A stretch of 64,000 bases of DNA, taken from Gammaproteobacteria bacterium (GTDB taxonomy: Bacteria > Pseudomonadota > Gammaproteobacteria > DSM-16500). The translations under genes were made by a program, and so were the position numbers. The notes beneath the pieces are model-generated. The model had not been told where the DNA came from. It saw only the letters and a program-made list of their open reading frames with translations, and did not search any database. Numbering within the stretch: position 1 is the first letter of the stretch; each line of letters starts with the position of its first letter. This document shows positions 47,801 through 56,027 of the stretch, piece by piece. The stretch covers positions 62,001-126,000 of the forward strand of contig JAHCAO010000004.1 in assembly GCA_019634835.1 (NCBI GenBank), read 5' to 3'.

Positions 47801-47937
47801 AGTTGTTTTGCTATGTCAGTGATGCGGATGAGAGATTGCTCTGGCAGGGTTGCCTCAAAAATAAGCTTTTCTAAGCATTCTGCTTCATCCATTCGATAAG
47901 CTTTTGTGATAGTATCTCGCAGGGGAGTAGGGTTCAT
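44815..47937 (-). CDS. putA: Bifunctional proline dehydrogenase / P5C dehydrogenase PutA
   Basis: PutA oxidises proline to glutamate using FAD and NAD+. At 1040 residues it is the short form: proline dehydrogenase in about 60-480 (MVRLVKGAYWDAEIK, RIYAPVGTHKDLLGYLVRRLLENGA), aldehyde dehydrogenase in about 540-1020 (ISPWNFPLAIFVGQ, FTGSTETAKF, catalytic Cys in NSAGQRCSALRVLF). The ribbon-helix-helix DNA-binding head of E. coli PutA is absent, so it should not autoregulate. ATG 47937 is preferred over TTG 47985. It leads an operon with two transporters. Confidence 0.95.
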   Translation of the reverse strand: MNPTPLRDTITKAYRMDEAECLEKLIFEATLPEQSLIRITDIAKQLVAETREYKKRQGKIDVLLHQYDLSTEEGIALMCLAEALLRIPDKATMDKFISDKLSTAEWKNHLSTNHSFFVNAATWSLLLTGKVYAPALNNQTNLMSSLKRAISRLGATIIRPIILQMMKAIGNQFVMGQDIDSALKRSIELENIGYRFSYDMLGESARTLKDAKQYYDSYVTAIDAIGKIAKASHPADNPGISVKLSALHPRYEYTQYERVMQELPPLLLALAQQAKKYNIGFTVDAEEADRLEISLDIFEKIFTDPSLAGWDGLGLAVQAYQKRAFYVIDWLSDLSKQHGKRMMVRLVKGAYWDAEIKLSQVQGQSDYPVFTRKNSTDVAYLACAKKLLSQPECFYAQFGTHNAYSVAAIMEMAGSNHEFEFQCLHGMGQPLYDHIVDKNKFNRPCRIYAPVGTHKDLLGYLVRRLLENGANSSFINKLADDTTPIEKMVINPVARIAALANKPHPKILLPKNIYGDWQNSQGIDLSDVSQQKQLKQQMEEAVKENWSASSIVNGKVLANQKGQPVTSPSNTQHIIGHVSQANETTVEEALSTAIHAAHAWENTPLLERAAILERAAELFQEEMPRLIAMLTHEGGKCIVDCLSEVRETIDYCRYYAYRARQDLLPQLLPGPTGETNQLSFHPRGIIACISPWNFPLAIFVGQIAAALVTGNLVIAKPAEQTPLIAFKAIQILHEAGVPKNVLQLLIGSGKIIGAKLVSDPRVAGVMFTGSTETAKFIEQSLANRSGPIALFIAETGGQNAMIVDSSALAEQVVIDIAHSAFNSAGQRCSALRVLFVQEEIAPKLLEMLQGYMAELTMGDPSLLATDIGPVIDHQAHQMLQNHFIKMQQQANLIATVPLSKTLPGHYFAPCVFELTDLSILQREVFGPILHVIRYQSRDLDNVMDAIINTGYGLTLGIHSRIDAVIQHIVNRMPIGNIYVNRNMIGAVVGVQPFGGERLSGTGPKAGGPHYLPRLCMERSLSNNTTAVGGNARLVSLLEDD

Positions 47938-48009
47938 ATTTTTACCGTATGTTGTGATATTTGCCCCTATTTTAGTGAAAACCAAGAATTTGACTAGTGA
48001 AAAAAATAA

Positions 48010-48609
48010 ATGAAAACCATTACCACTGTGTTATCACGCCGTTTTAGAGGGTTATTGCCTGTTGTTATTGATGTTGAGACTTCTGGACTGAATTCCACGA
48101 CCGATGCACTACTTGAAATTGCAGTCGTGACACTGACAATGAATGAAGCAGGTAAGCTTTACCGTCACCAAACCCATGCTTATCATGTTGAGCCGTTTGC
48201 TGGTGCTCGCTTAGAGAAAGAAGCGCTTGAAATTACCGGCATAGATCCTTTTTGTCCTTTGCGGATGGCAATTCCAGAACGCCAAGTGTTGTTTAGAATT
48301 TTCGCCATCGTGAAAGCTCAACTTGAAAGAATGTCTTGTTATAGAGCCGTATTGGTGGGGCATAATGCTTGGTTTGATTTAAGTTTTATATTAGCGGCAG
48401 CTAAGCGCTCAGGTATTCAATATCATCCTTTTCATACGTTTACTACCTTTGATACAGCTTCATTGGCAGGCGTGGCATTAGGTGAAACTGTGCTGGCGCG
48501 TGCTGCAAGAAGAGCACGTATTCCTTTTGATATCCAACAAGCTCATTCCGCTATTTACGATGCGGAACGTACAGCAGAATTGTTTTGTTATATTGTTAAC
48601 AAAGGATAG
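48010..48609 (+). CDS. rnt: Ribonuclease T
   Basis: RNase T is a DEDDh 3'-5' exonuclease that trims tRNA and other stable RNA 3' ends. The 199 residues show Exo I VVIDVETSGLN, LVGHNAWFDLSFI (Exo II) and the final HSAIYDAERTAELF with the catalytic His and Asp (Exo III). It is divergent from putA, with 72 bp between. Confidence 0.93.
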   Translation: MKTITTVLSRRFRGLLPVVIDVETSGLNSTTDALLEIAVVTLTMNEAGKLYRHQTHAYHVEPFAGARLEKEALEITGIDPFCPLRMAIPERQVLFRIFAIVKAQLERMSCYRAVLVGHNAWFDLSFILAAAKRSGIQYHPFHTFTTFDTASLAGVALGETVLARAARRARIPFDIQQAHSAIYDAERTAELFCYIVNKG

Positions 48610-48614
48610 AGGTA

Positions 48615-48802
48615 GAGAAAACGGGTGCAATACGAGTTTTTTGCAACGAAAGGATAGGGATATTTTTCCTTCACCATTCACCGCAAAACACATTCATTCT
48701 TGATTGGGTTTTGCTCTCGCAGACTCCTGTCTGCGAGTGAATGGTTCATACAAAATATCCCTATCCTTTCGTTGCAAAAAACTCGTAAGCACCCGAGAAA
48801 AC
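48615..48802 (+). mobile_element. Family D palindromic element D3 with perfect 8-bp target duplication
   Basis: The element (48623-48794, 172 bp) begins GGGTGCAATACGAGTTTTTT. The arms pair except at two central bases near the tip. Hairpins: GCAAAAC/GTTTTGC (48683-48689 with 48708-48714) and CTCGCAGAC-TCCT-GTCTGCGAG (48716-48737). The target duplication GAGAAAAC (48615-48622 and 48795-48802) is perfect. It lies between convergent rnt and hipA. Confidence 0.92.
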
Positions 48803-48814
48803 ATAGCTGTATCA

Positions 48815-50095
48815 TTACAAGAGTGTTTCAGATTTACGAAACGCTCTAGCCATTCGATCTTGCTCTCTTGCGGATATCCCAAGCGAAGATGCTTCTTTTT
48901 GCCAGTCTTTAGTTACGTTGACAACTTCATGGATGATTTCATCTGCTCTCTCTGGTTTTATCCGGAAATATTCAGCGACTTCTTGTGCAAGTGACAAATC
49001 TTGTGAATTATCTGAATCTGAAATATTAAGTTTCAATCCATCTCCGTTAACAACAGGGTTAATATCAAAAGCGGGTGATAATATCCACCCATTAGGTTGG
49101 AGAATAAAACCATGATTTCTTAGATGATCATCAACGTTAGAAACACAAATATAAAAAACAATTCGACGCCAGAGTTGTTCTAAATCATGCGCTGTTCGTG
49201 CACCTTGTTGGATAATAAACTCAACAAGCTCTAAATAGCTTGCTCCTTTCGATGTGTCGTCGCCATCGGAACGTTGTAGTAATGTCATAGCAGAAGAAAA
49301 ATGAATTCGCTCACCTGAATTGTTTCGATCGAACCTCTTACTAAGAAAGGTATGATAACGACTATTGAATTTTTCCACTTTTGCTTCAGCCATTATAATT
49401 TGTGCGCGTTGAGCCAATTTATAGGCAACCATTTCCCATGCGCCAATATCAAATTCATCATTTTCACTTGGAAATTTAGCAATCCATAAGTGGTTGTGTT
49501 TATCTATCACGCTTGCTTTTGGGCGTGTGCCGCCTAATGACCCTCCTGGAGCAATGAGCATTTGCAACCATTTTGAATAGTTTGGATTTTTCTCAGCATC
49601 GTCTTTTTCGAGTTCTAAGCTTGCATGTTCTAATTCTCTTAATAAAGTCCATGGAGGTGAGGCTCGCTCTTTATTATTATCTAGAAATGGTCCTTTAGGA
49701 TCAGTTCGAAATCTAAGCGCGCCTATCCGATGTTCATCGTAAACACCTAAGAGATAATCAGACTCTAATAGACTGCGTTCTACGCGATTTTCTTCACGGG
49801 CAAGTTGTGCTTCTCGACGTTTCATCAGGAAGCGTCCCCATCGGTCGGGAGACGAATCCAGAAAAACTCCGAAATTGTCTTGTGTTATTGGAGCATACTG
49901 TTGTCCATGAAATAGTTGGAGTGATGGATCTAACGCATGTGAATGGCTGCATCTAAGCCACTCATGACTATACTCAAAAGAGAAAATTTCTTTTCCACGT
50001 GTTGGGGTAGCGTGAAGAATGCCAATCAACAGGGGTTCAGCTAATTCTTTCCAATGAGCATGGACTTCAATTTGTCGTTGTTTATTTTTATTCAT
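48815..50095 (-). CDS. hipA: HipA-like serine/threonine kinase toxin
   Basis: HipA kinases phosphorylate a translation factor (GltX in E. coli) and cause growth arrest. The 426 residues show the glycine loop GGSLGGTRPKAS (184-195), an ATP-contact lysine in LWIAKFPS (207), the catalytic segment SNVDDHLRNHGF (319-330) and metal-binding SPAFDINP (340-347). These are intact, so the kinase is probably active. The start overlaps the 3' end of the HTH gene by 8 nt, the usual antitoxin-toxin coupling. Confidence 0.9.
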   Translation of the reverse strand: MNKNKQRQIEVHAHWKELAEPLLIGILHATPTRGKEIFSFEYSHEWLRCSHSHALDPSLQLFHGQQYAPITQDNFGVFLDSSPDRWGRFLMKRREAQLAREENRVERSLLESDYLLGVYDEHRIGALRFRTDPKGPFLDNNKERASPPWTLLRELEHASLELEKDDAEKNPNYSKWLQMLIAPGGSLGGTRPKASVIDKHNHLWIAKFPSENDEFDIGAWEMVAYKLAQRAQIIMAEAKVEKFNSRYHTFLSKRFDRNNSGERIHFSSAMTLLQRSDGDDTSKGASYLELVEFIIQQGARTAHDLEQLWRRIVFYICVSNVDDHLRNHGFILQPNGWILSPAFDINPVVNGDGLKLNISDSDNSQDLSLAQEVAEYFRIKPERADEIIHEVVNVTKDWQKEASSLGISAREQDRMARAFRKSETLL

Positions 50096-50435
50096 GTTCT
50101 TTTTTCTTTGATGGATTGTGTTTTATCATACGAGGTGCTCGCGCTTTTGTTGGTAAGCCGGCATCTTGAAGTTTGCGTCCTAATTCATCATCACGAGCGA
50201 TGAACCTCAAGTCATTTTCAAGGCCTAAAGAAAATAGAACGTTAGCATAAGCACCAAATGCTACTCTTGAATCGCCCCGTTCGATAGCGCGTAATGTATT
50301 GCGAGCAATTCCAGCGCGCTGTGCAACCATGATAGCAGGAAGCTTTCGGCGTAACCGAGCTAAGCGAATGTTTTCACCTAATTCTGCTGCTATTCGCTGT
50401 AGCGAAGGGAGTGTGGGATTTTTTTTTCTGCCCAT
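50088..50435 (-). CDS. HipB-like HTH antitoxin/repressor
   Basis: A 115-residue protein with a Cro/CI-type helix-turn-helix (about 18-75: ENIRLARLRRKLPAIMVAQR, GIARNTLRAIERGD). The basic C-terminal tail (KARAPRMIKHNPSKKKEHE) is longer than in E. coli HipB. It probably binds DNA at its own promoter and neutralises the kinase. ATG 50435 is preferred over an upstream TTG. A symmetrical site overlaps its start region. Confidence 0.85.
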   Translation of the reverse strand: MGRKKNPTLPSLQRIAAELGENIRLARLRRKLPAIMVAQRAGIARNTLRAIERGDSRVAFGAYANVLFSLGLENDLRFIARDDELGRKLQDAGLPTKARAPRMIKHNPSKKKEHE

Positions 50436-50438
50436 AAG

Positions 50439-50486
50439 GGTCAATATCCTGATCAATAAAATACATTAATGTTCATAGTATTGACC
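50439..50486. promoter_or_regulatory. Putative operator of the hipBA-like module
   Basis: GGTCAATA (50439-50446) and TATTGACC (50479-50486) are perfect inverted half sites separated by 32 bp, directly upstream of the antitoxin start. HipB-type repressors bind paired half sites in such positions; the assignment is by position and symmetry. Confidence 0.55.
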
Positions 50487-50524
50487 ATTGTATCATTTTT
50501 TTAATATTTTTCTAGAATATAAGA

Positions 50525-50754
50525 GATATTGTGTAAATATTCGGTTAACCCGTTGAAAAATTAAAATTAGCGTCGTCCTCTTGCGAAGGCTGTTCATTTA
50601 GGCTGAAAGGAGCACTGGACTAGCGCGGCCGTAGGCAAGAGGATCTAGTCGCAGACTAGGTTGAGTGGTTGGATACCGCGGATAAGCTGCGGTACGACGC
50701 CTCAGTGACAAAAAATCAACGGATCATGGGTCAACTGAATATTTACGATATTGT
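50525..50754 (+). mobile_element. Family B palindromic element B1 with perfect 8-bp target duplication
   Basis: The element (50533-50746, 214 bp) has termini GTAAATATTCGGTTAACCCG and GTAAATATTCAGTTGACCCA (reverse). Its target duplication GATATTGT (50525-50532 and 50747-50754) is perfect. The core has short hairpins (CTAGTC-GCA-GACTAG, TACCGC..GCGGTA) and AGCGCGGCCGTAGGC. The tip is the same as family C (GTAAATATTCGG), suggesting the same transposase. Confidence 0.9.
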
Positions 50755-50849
50755 TGCCTAATATATTGTTTTTATATGATAACTATAATAGATCGCTGGC
50801 GGCAGAAGTGCTGATGGGGTAGAGTAAACTCTAGAAATTACAGCCAAAT

Positions 50850-50888
50850 TAAAAAAGCCTCTGGCTCCGAATTAGTTTCGGAACCAGA
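50850..50888 (-). terminator. Rho-independent terminator of the peroxiredoxin gene
   Basis: Read on the reverse strand: TCTGGTTCCGAA, short loop, TTCGGAGCCAGA, then GGCTTTTTTAATTT. A 12-bp stem with one mismatch and a U tract about 40 bp after the peroxiredoxin stop. Confidence 0.85.
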
Positions 50889-50929
50889 AGATCAAGAACT
50901 ATCTAGTGTTTCTGATAGAGAAGAGAAAG

Positions 50930-51535
50930 TTATAAGGAACTTGCTTCTTGGGCGAGATAATGAGCAATACCTTCACTGGTTGGCTTAATGCCAGTTTTAC
51001 CTTTGGTCCAGCCGGCTGGGCATACTTCACCATGTTTTTCATGGAAATCAAGCGCATCAATTAAGCGTAATAATTCATCCACATTACGGCCCAATGGTAA
51101 ATCATTCACGATTTGTGAGCGGACAATACCTTGTTTATCAATCACAAAGGCGCCGCGTAGTGCGATATGAGCGGTGGGGTGTTCAACGCCATAAGCTTGG
51201 CAAATTTGGTGGTTCACGTCAGCAATGAGAGGATAACGAACAGGGCCAATACCGCCATTTGCGACAGGCGTGTTGCGCCATGCGTTATGAGTGAATTGTG
51301 AATCAATGGATACTCCCATGACTAAGGTATGACGGGCGGTGAATTCATCAATTCGGTTGTCCAGCGCAATTAATTCGGAAGGACAAACAAAGGTAAAATC
51401 GAGGGGATAAAAAAAGATAATACCACACTTTTTTTCAATGGCATGATGTAAGTTAAAATTATTATTTATCTCACCGTTAGCCATTACTGCCGCTGCTGTA
51501 AAGTCAGGCGCTTTTTTACCAACTAATGTAGTCAT
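50930..51535 (-). CDS. Typical 2-Cys peroxiredoxin (AhpC/TSA family)
   Basis: A thiol peroxidase of 201 residues that reduces H2O2 and organic peroxides in the cytoplasm. The peroxidatic cysteine is C51 in FYPLDFTFVCPSE, the conserved Arg lies further on, and the resolving cysteine is in GEVCPAGW near the C-terminus. ATG 51535 is six bases from AGAGGA; the ATG at 51541 abuts it. A possible -10 (TATAAT, reverse, 51617-51622) has no good -35, which could mean activator dependence. No ahpF neighbour. Confidence 0.93.
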   Translation of the reverse strand: MTTLVGKKAPDFTAAAVMANGEINNNFNLHHAIEKKCGIIFFYPLDFTFVCPSELIALDNRIDEFTARHTLVMGVSIDSQFTHNAWRNTPVANGGIGPVRYPLIADVNHQICQAYGVEHPTAHIALRGAFVIDKQGIVRSQIVNDLPLGRNVDELLRLIDALDFHEKHGEVCPAGWTKGKTGIKPTSEGIAHYLAQEASSL

Positions 51536-51645
51536 GATCATTCCTCTTAATGTTTGAATGAGATTAAGCTGAGGGCTGCTGGATGATAAAGCTGCTCAGG
51601 TTTTAAAATGGCTACTATTATACTGAATTTTCAGGGAATTAGATA

Positions 51646-51836
51646 GTACGCCTGTAAATGTTTGATGATAGCGGTCTTTGAACGGGTCTGTCCCTTTTAT
51701 TTTTTATATTCGGTCGCAAAAGACGTTTCCCTTCCAACTTTTGCTAAAGTGGACTCCTGTCCACTTTCCCTCATATAAAAAATAAAAGGGACAGACCCGT
51801 TCAAAGACCGCTATCATCAAACATTTACGTACACCT
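51646..51836 (+). mobile_element. Family C palindromic element C3 with 8-bp target duplication
   Basis: The element (51654-51828, 175 bp) begins GTAAATGTTTGATGATAGCG; its 56-bp arms are perfectly complementary. The core and hairpins are as in C1. The target duplication is GTACGCCT / GTACACCT (7 of 8). Just beyond, at 51840-51850, GTAAGTATTCG repeats the family C tip, perhaps a remnant of an older copy. Confidence 0.9.
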
Positions 51837-51940
51837 TGTAAGTATTCGATCAGCCCCTATGCCTGTCTTATGGAAAGATACGTATATCCTATGCAAAAAA
51901 ATTTTTGTATACTCGCCGCAGAAATCAAAGAGGGATAACG

Positions 51941-53095
51941 ATGTCTGATGAATTTTTACCTTTTTCACGACCGTTAATCAGTCAAGCAGCGATTGATGAT
52001 GTGGTGGCTTGTTTGAAAAGTGGTTGGATAACGACAGGCCCGCGTGTTGCCCAATTTACAGAAGCTTTGAAAGAGTATTTCAATGCGCCACACGCGCTAC
52101 CACTGATGTCTGCTACAACCGGATTACATTTGGCATTATTAGCCATGAACCTCGAACCAGGTGATGAAGTCATTACCACGCCACTGACGTTTGCAGCGAC
52201 GCTTAATACGATTGTTTTAGCTGGTGGTAAGCCGGTATTAGTTGATATCGACCCAAAAACACTGAATATGGATATCAACCAGTTGGAAAGTGCTATTACT
52301 GAGCATACTCGTATTATTCTCCCTGTACATTTTGCTGGGTTACCACTGGATTTAGATTTACTTTATGCTATTGCGGAGAAGCATGGGTTGCGTGTGTTAG
52401 AAGATGCAGCGCATGCCATTGGCACAAAGTACAAAGACAAGCGCATCGGTAGTTTTGGCGATACGCAAGTATTTAGTTTTCATCCCAATAAAAATATGAC
52501 CACAGGAGAAGGTGGTTGTGTAGTAACTCGTGATGTGGAATTGGCGGATCAGATTGCTCGGCTACGTTTCCATGGTGTTGATAGGCAAGCATGGAATCGG
52601 TATGGTAAGAGTGGCAATCAGGATTATGAAATTGTGCTGCCAGGTTATAAATCTAACATGATGGATATTCAAGCGGCGATTGGCATACATCAGCTGAAAG
52701 AGTTGCCTGATTTTATTGCTCGCCGGAATGAATTAGCGAAGCGGTATCAAGAAGCACTCTCTGATTGGCCACAATGGACTATACCGCAACTCCCTGCTTA
52801 TGATCATCTTCATTCATGGCATATTTACACTCCGCTGATTAACGAAGATGCTGCACAGATGAATAGAAATGAATTCATGCAAGCGATGAAGGAAAGGAAT
52901 ATTGGAACAGGCTTGCATTACCGTGCAGTACATTTATATCCCTATTATCGTCAAGTATTTGGATTTAAGCCAGGTGATTACCCTTATGCTGAAGATGTGT
53001 GCGAGCGGATTGTTAGTTTGCCTTTGTTCCCTAGCATGACAGATGCGGAACACGATAGGGTGTTAGATACCATGTACACTATTTTTAACCAGTAA
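51941..53095 (+). CDS. arnB: ArnB-like UDP-4-keto-sugar aminotransferase
   Basis: A DegT/DnrJ/EryC1-family PLP aminotransferase of 384 residues. Motifs: SATTGLHLALLAMNLEPGDE, EDAAHAIGTKYKDKRIG and the PLP lysine K184 in FHPNKNMTTGEGG. The overall sequence resembles ArnB, which makes UDP-4-amino-4-deoxy-L-arabinose for lipid A. The downstream gene is ArnA-dehydrogenase-like, supporting this. GAGGGATAACG precedes ATG 51941. Another amino-sugar product for LPS is possible. Confidence 0.87.
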   Translation: MSDEFLPFSRPLISQAAIDDVVACLKSGWITTGPRVAQFTEALKEYFNAPHALPLMSATTGLHLALLAMNLEPGDEVITTPLTFAATLNTIVLAGGKPVLVDIDPKTLNMDINQLESAITEHTRIILPVHFAGLPLDLDLLYAIAEKHGLRVLEDAAHAIGTKYKDKRIGSFGDTQVFSFHPNKNMTTGEGGCVVTRDVELADQIARLRFHGVDRQAWNRYGKSGNQDYEIVLPGYKSNMMDIQAAIGIHQLKELPDFIARRNELAKRYQEALSDWPQWTIPQLPAYDHLHSWHIYTPLINEDAAQMNRNEFMQAMKERNIGTGLHYRAVHLYPYYRQVFGFKPGDYPYAEDVCERIVSLPLFPSMTDAEHDRVLDTMYTIFNQ

Positions 53096-53112
53096 ATGAA
53101 GGTGATTTACAG

Positions 53113-54165
53113 ATGCATATATTAATATTGGGTGCGAATGGTTTTATTGGCAGCCATTTAAGTGATGCGATACTTGCTGCGACGGATTGGCAAATTTATG
53201 CAATGGATTTAGCCCAAGATAAGCTTGCTGCATGCTTGTCTCATGCTCGGTTTCATTTTGCATTAGGTGATATGACTAAACAAAAAGATTGGATAGATCA
53301 GCATATTAAAAAATGTGATGTGATCTTGCCTCTAGCGGCGGTGGCTACGCCAGCATTATATGTGCAAGATCCACTGCGTGTTTTTGAATTGGATTTTGAA
53401 GCCAATCTTGATATTGTTCGCTTGTGCGCGAAACATAAAAAACGAGTTATTTTTCCATCCACCTCTGAAGTGTATGGCATGTGCCCTGATATGGAATTTG
53501 ATGAAGAAAAAAGTCATCTAGTGACAGGCCCAATCAGCAAAGAGCGCTGGATTTATTCGACCTCTAAACAATTAATGGACCGTATTATTTACGCGATGGG
53601 CAAGCATAATGGATTATCATATTCTTTATTTCGTCCTTTTAATTGGTATGGTCCGCGGTTGGATAATGTTTTTAATCCTAAACCTGGTGGTTCTCGTGTG
53701 CTAACGCAGTTTATTGGAAATATATTGCGGGGAGAAAATATCAATTTAGTGGGAGGAGGCGCACAGCAGCGTTGTTTTACCTATGTCAGTGATGGTATTG
53801 ATGCCATGATGCGAATCATTGAAAATAAAGATGATTGTGCGCAGAACAAGATTTTTAATATCGGTAACCCGATTGAGAACATTTCTATTCGGCAGTTAGC
53901 TGAGACATTAGTCCATTTTATTACTCAGTATTATCCAAAATATTCTGATCAAGCCAAGGCAGTTAAACTGACTGATGTTGATGGAAAATCTTATTTCGGT
54001 GAGGGATATCAGGATATATCATTGCGAGTGCCATCCATACAGCGTGCACGTGAATCATTAGGGTGGGCGCCACAAGTAAATATAGCAACGGGGTTACGAA
54101 AAACCTTAGATTTTTACTTGGAACCCGGTACGGTTTGTGAACCCGTGCAACGTGAATCTGCATAA
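53113..54165 (+). CDS. ArnA-type NAD-dependent UDP-glucuronate decarboxylase domain protein
   Basis: A 350-residue short-chain (extended SDR) enzyme with NAD-binding GANGFIG (8-14), PSTSEVYGM with catalytic Ser/Thr and Glu, YSTSKQLMDRIIY with Tyr-Lys, and RPFNWYGPRLDN. This matches the C-terminal dehydrogenase half of E. coli ArnA, which oxidatively decarboxylates UDP-glucuronate to UDP-4-keto-pentose. The N-terminal formyltransferase half is missing here. It forms an operon with the ArnB-like gene (17 bp gap). Confidence 0.87.
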   Translation: MHILILGANGFIGSHLSDAILAATDWQIYAMDLAQDKLAACLSHARFHFALGDMTKQKDWIDQHIKKCDVILPLAAVATPALYVQDPLRVFELDFEANLDIVRLCAKHKKRVIFPSTSEVYGMCPDMEFDEEKSHLVTGPISKERWIYSTSKQLMDRIIYAMGKHNGLSYSLFRPFNWYGPRLDNVFNPKPGGSRVLTQFIGNILRGENINLVGGGAQQRCFTYVSDGIDAMMRIIENKDDCAQNKIFNIGNPIENISIRQLAETLVHFITQYYPKYSDQAKAVKLTDVDGKSYFGEGYQDISLRVPSIQRARESLGWAPQVNIATGLRKTLDFYLEPGTVCEPVQRESA

Positions 54166-54190
54166 ATGGTTATTTTAGGGATGAAGTTTA

Positions 54191-54318
54191 GTACGTTCAC
54201 GGGAGTAGCCATCGGATCCCAAAAAACGGAAGCTGGTAGATAGCACCATTCAAGTCATCACAACGGCCTGCTTTGAAATACAATAGATGGGTTAAAATTG
54301 CAGCCTTTATTCCTTCGG
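54191..54318 (+). mobile_element. Family A element, left part, fused to family B
   Basis: The left terminus (GTACGTTCACGGGAGTAGCC) and consensus run to CAGCCTTTATTCCTTCG, where the sequence switches to family B. The A right end is missing, and no target duplication is visible. Confidence 0.78.
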
Positions 54319-55646
<1,328 letters not shown>

Positions 55647-55901
55647 TTAAGATTCCCCTTCTGGCTCTAATGTGTCCCATTCTTCAGGTGTAAAAGTCTT
55701 AATTGAAAGCGCATGCAGTGTACCATCTAGAAGTTGAGATCTGACGGTATCATATACCATTTGCTGCCTTTGGATGCGGGACTTACCGGCAAATGCAGGG
55801 CAAATAACAATAGCAGTGAAATGTGCGCCATCACCTTCAACATGAGCTTCGCTATGAGTCAGGCTGGTTTCGATTAAGTGCATAATTTTTTCTGGCTGCA
55901 T
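55647..55901 (-). CDS. ibaG: BolA family protein IbaG
   Basis: An 84-residue BolA/IbaG-like protein with the conserved AHVEGDGAHFTAIVICPAF and QRQQMVYDTV segments and a family His/Cys pair. IbaG works with a monothiol glutaredoxin in Fe-S handling. In gammaproteobacteria it usually lies directly upstream of murA, as here, and the two are probably co-transcribed. Confidence 0.92.
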   Translation of the reverse strand: MQPEKIMHLIETSLTHSEAHVEGDGAHFTAIVICPAFAGKSRIQRQQMVYDTVRSQLLDGTLHALSIKTFTPEEWDTLEPEGES

Positions 55902-56027
55902 GGGGATTATTATCTCATTAATCAGGAAATCTAGAAAAGAATGCCTTTTTTACATATTTTAGTTTTGTTTGCAAGCACTTTCAAAATACACATGACGAAA
56001 CGTTTATCCCTGATTATAATACCCAGC

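Noticed and set aside
48478-48994. Overlapping 62-96 codon frames around 48.5-48.9 kb, and a 65-codon frame at 36713
   Set aside because: They read the family D palindrome or the ends of rnt and hipA; the shared peptide text between strands comes from the inverted repeat.
50533-50746. Structured small RNA gene (hairpins, GC-rich segment) upstream of the hip module
   Set aside because: The hairpins belong to family B element B1, delimited exactly by the 8-bp duplication GATATTGT; no separate RNA gene needed, though transcription was not tested.
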